Origin: an uncultured Anaerolineaceae bacterium
GTDB lineage: Bacteria; Chloroflexota; Anaerolineae; Promineifilales; Promineifilaceae
Length of the DNA stretch: 6,794 nucleotides
Direction: 5' to 3'
Assembly (NCBI GenBank): GCA_937967805.1
Contig: CALBTC010000320.1
Location: forward strand, 1 to 6,794
Each line of letters begins with the position of its first letter. The stretch's first letter is position 1. Below are positions 5,562-6,794 of the stretch, piece by piece. The translations under genes were made by a program, and so were the position numbers. The notes beneath the pieces were generated by a model. That model saw nothing but the letters and a program-made list of their open reading frames with translations. It was not told the origin of the DNA and did no database searches.

Positions 5562-6179
5562 CTATACCCGCGATGCAATTACCATCGTAAACGTCGCAAT
5601 AAACCAGTGAATAAGCCAGGGATACAAAAAAGATTCTGACTGCCAGGCAATGAAGCCAAAGCCCGCGCCGCCAAAAATCGTGCTCAACGTTTCCACCTCT
5701 GGTTTGCCCAGATGCATAAAGGCAAAAGGTACGGCCTGTAAAAAGATGGCTGCACCTGGTCCAAAGGCGCGGGCAAAAGCAAACAGCATCAATCCCCGCC
5801 ACATAAATTCCCAGCCAAACAGGTCAACGCCATTAATGTAAATGATGCGCCACAGTTCTTGTGGTGCCCGCGCCTCATAATATTGCTGCATGCCCGGCTG
5901 TCGGGCGACAAACCACAAAATAATGGCCATCCCGGTGCAGGCCCCCACCACCCAGGCCAGCCCTGTTTGCCACTTGCCTAACCGAAACCCATACTCAGCG
6001 GGAGATTCCCGAAAAAGCAGCAAAATCACAAGCATGGGAATGACAAAATACCAGATCAGGCGATCATACGCTTTAGTGTCGGTAAATTTGTGACCGTAAT
6101 AATCTAGCATAGGCACAATCGTTGCCAATATAATTAGAAATGTCACTTTTAGGTCAAATTGCACACCGCCAATTGTCAC
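5562..6179 (-). CDS. CPBP-family intramembrane protease homologue (CAAX protease/Abi-like)
   Basis: 205 residues with several hydrophobic segments (about 11-24, 42-57, 74-91, 126-140, 142-157, 167-179, 184-203), fitting the multi-pass CPBP family of Rce1-like glutamic endopeptidases. The signature is G-W-E-F-M-W-R-G (122-129), then F-A-F-M-H (152-156) and a third-motif H-W-F-I-A starting at 191. The classical E-E-x-x-x-R reads W-E-F-M-W-R, so only the second Glu (E124) is present. W-E-F-x-x-R forms exist in bacterial members, so activity is not excluded. Substrates cannot be predicted; bacterial relatives act in bacteriocin immunity, peptide processing or unknown roles. Start: the GTG at 6179 is seven bases from AGGAG (6191-6187). 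The GTG at 6185 would be one base from it, which is too close. It is first of a probable two-gene unit with the methyltransferase-like gene. Confidence 0.85.
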   Translation of the reverse strand: MTIGGVQFDLKVTFLIILATIVPMLDYYGHKFTDTKAYDRLIWYFVIPMLVILLLFRESPAEYGFRLGKWQTGLAWVVGACTGMAIILWFVARQPGMQQYYEARAPQELWRIIYINGVDLFGWEFMWRGLMLFAFARAFGPGAAIFLQAVPFAFMHLGKPEVETLSTIFGGAGFGFIAWQSESFLYPWLIHWFIATFTMVIASRV

Positions 6180-6186
6180 AGCCACG

Positions 6187-6191
6187 CTCCT
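6187..6191 (-). promoter_or_regulatory. Ribosome binding site that decides the CPBP gene start
   Basis: AGGAG on the minus strand, seven bases before the GTG at 6179 and one base before the GTG at 6185. The spacing favours the downstream GTG. Confidence 0.7.
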
Positions 6192-6443
6192 GAATCAAAT
6201 CCTCTCGCAGGTCTTATTGGTAAACAATGTGCTTGAAAATCTTCTAAAGCACTAGCTGTCATGCCTGCGAAGGCAGGCATCCAGGAGTATCTGGTGTAAA
6301 TCCGATGGATTCCCGCCTTCGCGAGAATGACAAGCAGACGCTTCTAGCGACACCGAGTACACTAGTTGATGAAGAGCCGTTTTGTCTTTGAATGACTTCT
6401 GAGCTCATGGGAGGTGATTTTGCACATAAGCGGTGATTATAAC
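6192..6443. other. Intergenic region with one repeat element
   Basis: About 250 bases between the CPBP gene start and the terminator of the SWIM gene. The only clear structure is the paired hairpin element at 6257-6332. A near-repeat CACTAGCTG (6250-6258) and CACTAGTTG (6360-6368) brackets that element loosely. The short plus-strand frame starting at 6414 runs antisense through the SWIM gene and is not supported as a gene. No confident promoter was found. Confidence 0.45.
6257..6332. repeat. REPIN/MITE-like element: two inverted 27-bp palindromic units
   Basis: Left unit 6257-6283 begins TGTCATGCC and ends CATCCA. Right unit 6306-6332 is its inverted copy, beginning TGGATTCCC and ending AATGACA. 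They match at 22 of 27 positions around a shared GCGAAGGC core, with a 22-bp spacer. Each unit can also fold on itself (GCCTGC/GCAGGC in the left one). Two REP-type palindromes facing each other over a short spacer is the layout of a REPIN or small non-autonomous element. The TGTCAT...GCGAAGGC...ATCCA pattern resembles intergenic repeats I recall from many bacterial genomes. No transposase is nearby. Confidence 0.75.
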
Positions 6444-6473
6444 AAAAAATGCCCGACCATCAGGCCGGGCATT
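6444..6473 (-). terminator. Rho-independent terminator of the SWIM gene
   Basis: On the minus strand the arms AATGCCCG (6473-6466) and CGGGCATT (6455-6448) form an 8-bp stem. CC/GG can pair further inside after one mismatch, leaving a four-base loop. Six T residues (6449-6444) overlap and follow the stem. It lies 31 nt after the SWIM stop codon, and the T-tract direction shows it serves that gene. Confidence 0.8.
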
Positions 6474-6504
6474 GATTCAATATTTAGTAGGATGAAACGA
6501 TTGT

Positions 6505-6750
6505 CTAGGCGACGGTGGGAGTTCCAAGCATTTCACCTAAAACACGTTCAATGGCCATGGTGTGGCTGCAGTAACCACGAGTGTGGAAGAAGTTGCAGTC
6601 ACAATCCCATTTGCCGGATTCATAATTAATGGTGTGAACGCCACCGCTATCCCCTTCAAGCCGGACATTAAAAGAATCAAAACTGAACCGTTCGGGCTCC
6701 TGTGCATAGAACTTTGACTTCTCGATCTTTCCAATCATTCCATAGTCCAT
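6505..6750 (-). CDS. Small stand-alone SWIM zinc-finger protein
   Basis: 81 residues. The C-terminal half carries a SWIM-type zinc site, C50-x-C52-x8-C61-x-H63, in the context W-D-C-D-C-N-F-F and Y-C-S-H-T-M-A. SWIM domains (first described in SWI2/SNF2 and MuDR proteins) bind DNA or protein partners. Usually they are part of larger ATPase or transposase proteins. Here the finger is nearly the whole protein, preceded by about 45 residues (Y-A-Q-E-P-E-R-F-x-F and V-H-T-I-N-Y) that look like a small beta-rich lead. No catalytic domain is present, so a binding or regulatory role is inferred. The ATG at 6750 has GAGAGGAG upstream at a somewhat long 11-base spacing. A GC-rich hairpin with a T-tract ends the unit, so it appears monocistronic at its 3' side. 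Domain call is confident; the role is unknown. Confidence 0.82.
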   Translation of the reverse strand: MDYGMIGKIEKSKFYAQEPERFSFDSFNVRLEGDSGGVHTINYESGKWDCDCNFFHTRGYCSHTMAIERVLGEMLGTPTVA

Positions 6751-6794
6751 AATTTTTTACGCTCCTCTCTGCATAAGGTTAAGGGACTTCAGGT

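Noticed and set aside
6257..6332. The paired hairpins as a CRISPR repeat or tRNA-like structure
   Set aside because: Only two units, in inverted orientation, with a single spacer and no cloverleaf arms.
6250..6368. CACTAGCTG and CACTAGTTG flanking the paired palindrome, as a possible target-site duplication
   Set aside because: The right copy lies 27 bases beyond the end of the palindrome, and one base differs, so it does not fit a simple insertion footprint.
6414..6629. A 71-codon plus-strand frame across the terminator and SWIM gene
   Set aside because: It runs through a rho-independent terminator and antisense to the SWIM zinc ligands; no supporting ribosome site or domain.

Overview
The window looks like chromosomal DNA from a Chloroflexota-type bacterium, probably Anaerolineae-like. 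This is inferred from protein style only: a secreted beta-helix protein whose last residues, Y-T-P-L-V-I-K, resemble the short tails I recall on exported Chloroflexi proteins; a ComEA-type protein; a DUF3467 protein; and moderate GC with mixed ATG/GTG starts. No rRNA, tRNA, CRISPR array, phage gene or transposase is visible.

Layout. The left edge (52 to 1, minus) is the start of a gene that runs off the window. A gene-poor stretch (53-381) separates it from a plus-strand secreted beta-helix protein (382-1860). One base further on, in convergent orientation, lies a minus-strand pair transcribed as comEA-like (3757-3050) then a GT9 glycosyltransferase (2977-1862). A divergent intergenic region (3758-3955) leads to a small plus-strand DUF3467 gene (3956-4303). 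This gene converges on a second minus-strand pair, a CPBP-family membrane protein (6179-5562) followed 12 nt later by a TrmA/RumA-like methyltransferase homologue (5549-4320). One perfect hairpin carries both stop codons at that junction. The right end holds a REPIN/MITE-like inverted repeat (6257-6332), a rho-independent terminator, and a small SWIM zinc-finger protein (6750-6505, minus) ended by that terminator.

The most notable signals are these. (1) The 8-bp palindrome ACGGCCGT and its near form GCGGCCGT occur 13 times in about 5.1 kb. They are read in three different codon phases inside unrelated genes, so this is a DNA-level signal like the cyanobacterial HIP1 repeat. It has an asymmetric TT(T)CC extension that mostly points one way. 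(2) The TrmA/RumA-like protein keeps its Fe-S cysteines, SAM loop and C-terminal Glu, but has lost the catalytic Cys and the DPPR-type motif. (3) The GT9 enzyme lacks the Gly-Asp pair of its N-terminal loop (Ser-Gln instead). Apart from transport or surface roles for the beta-helix, ComEA and GT9 proteins, the genes do not form an obvious single pathway. The window reads as ordinary core/housekeeping DNA carrying an unusual repeat signal and several diverged enzymes.
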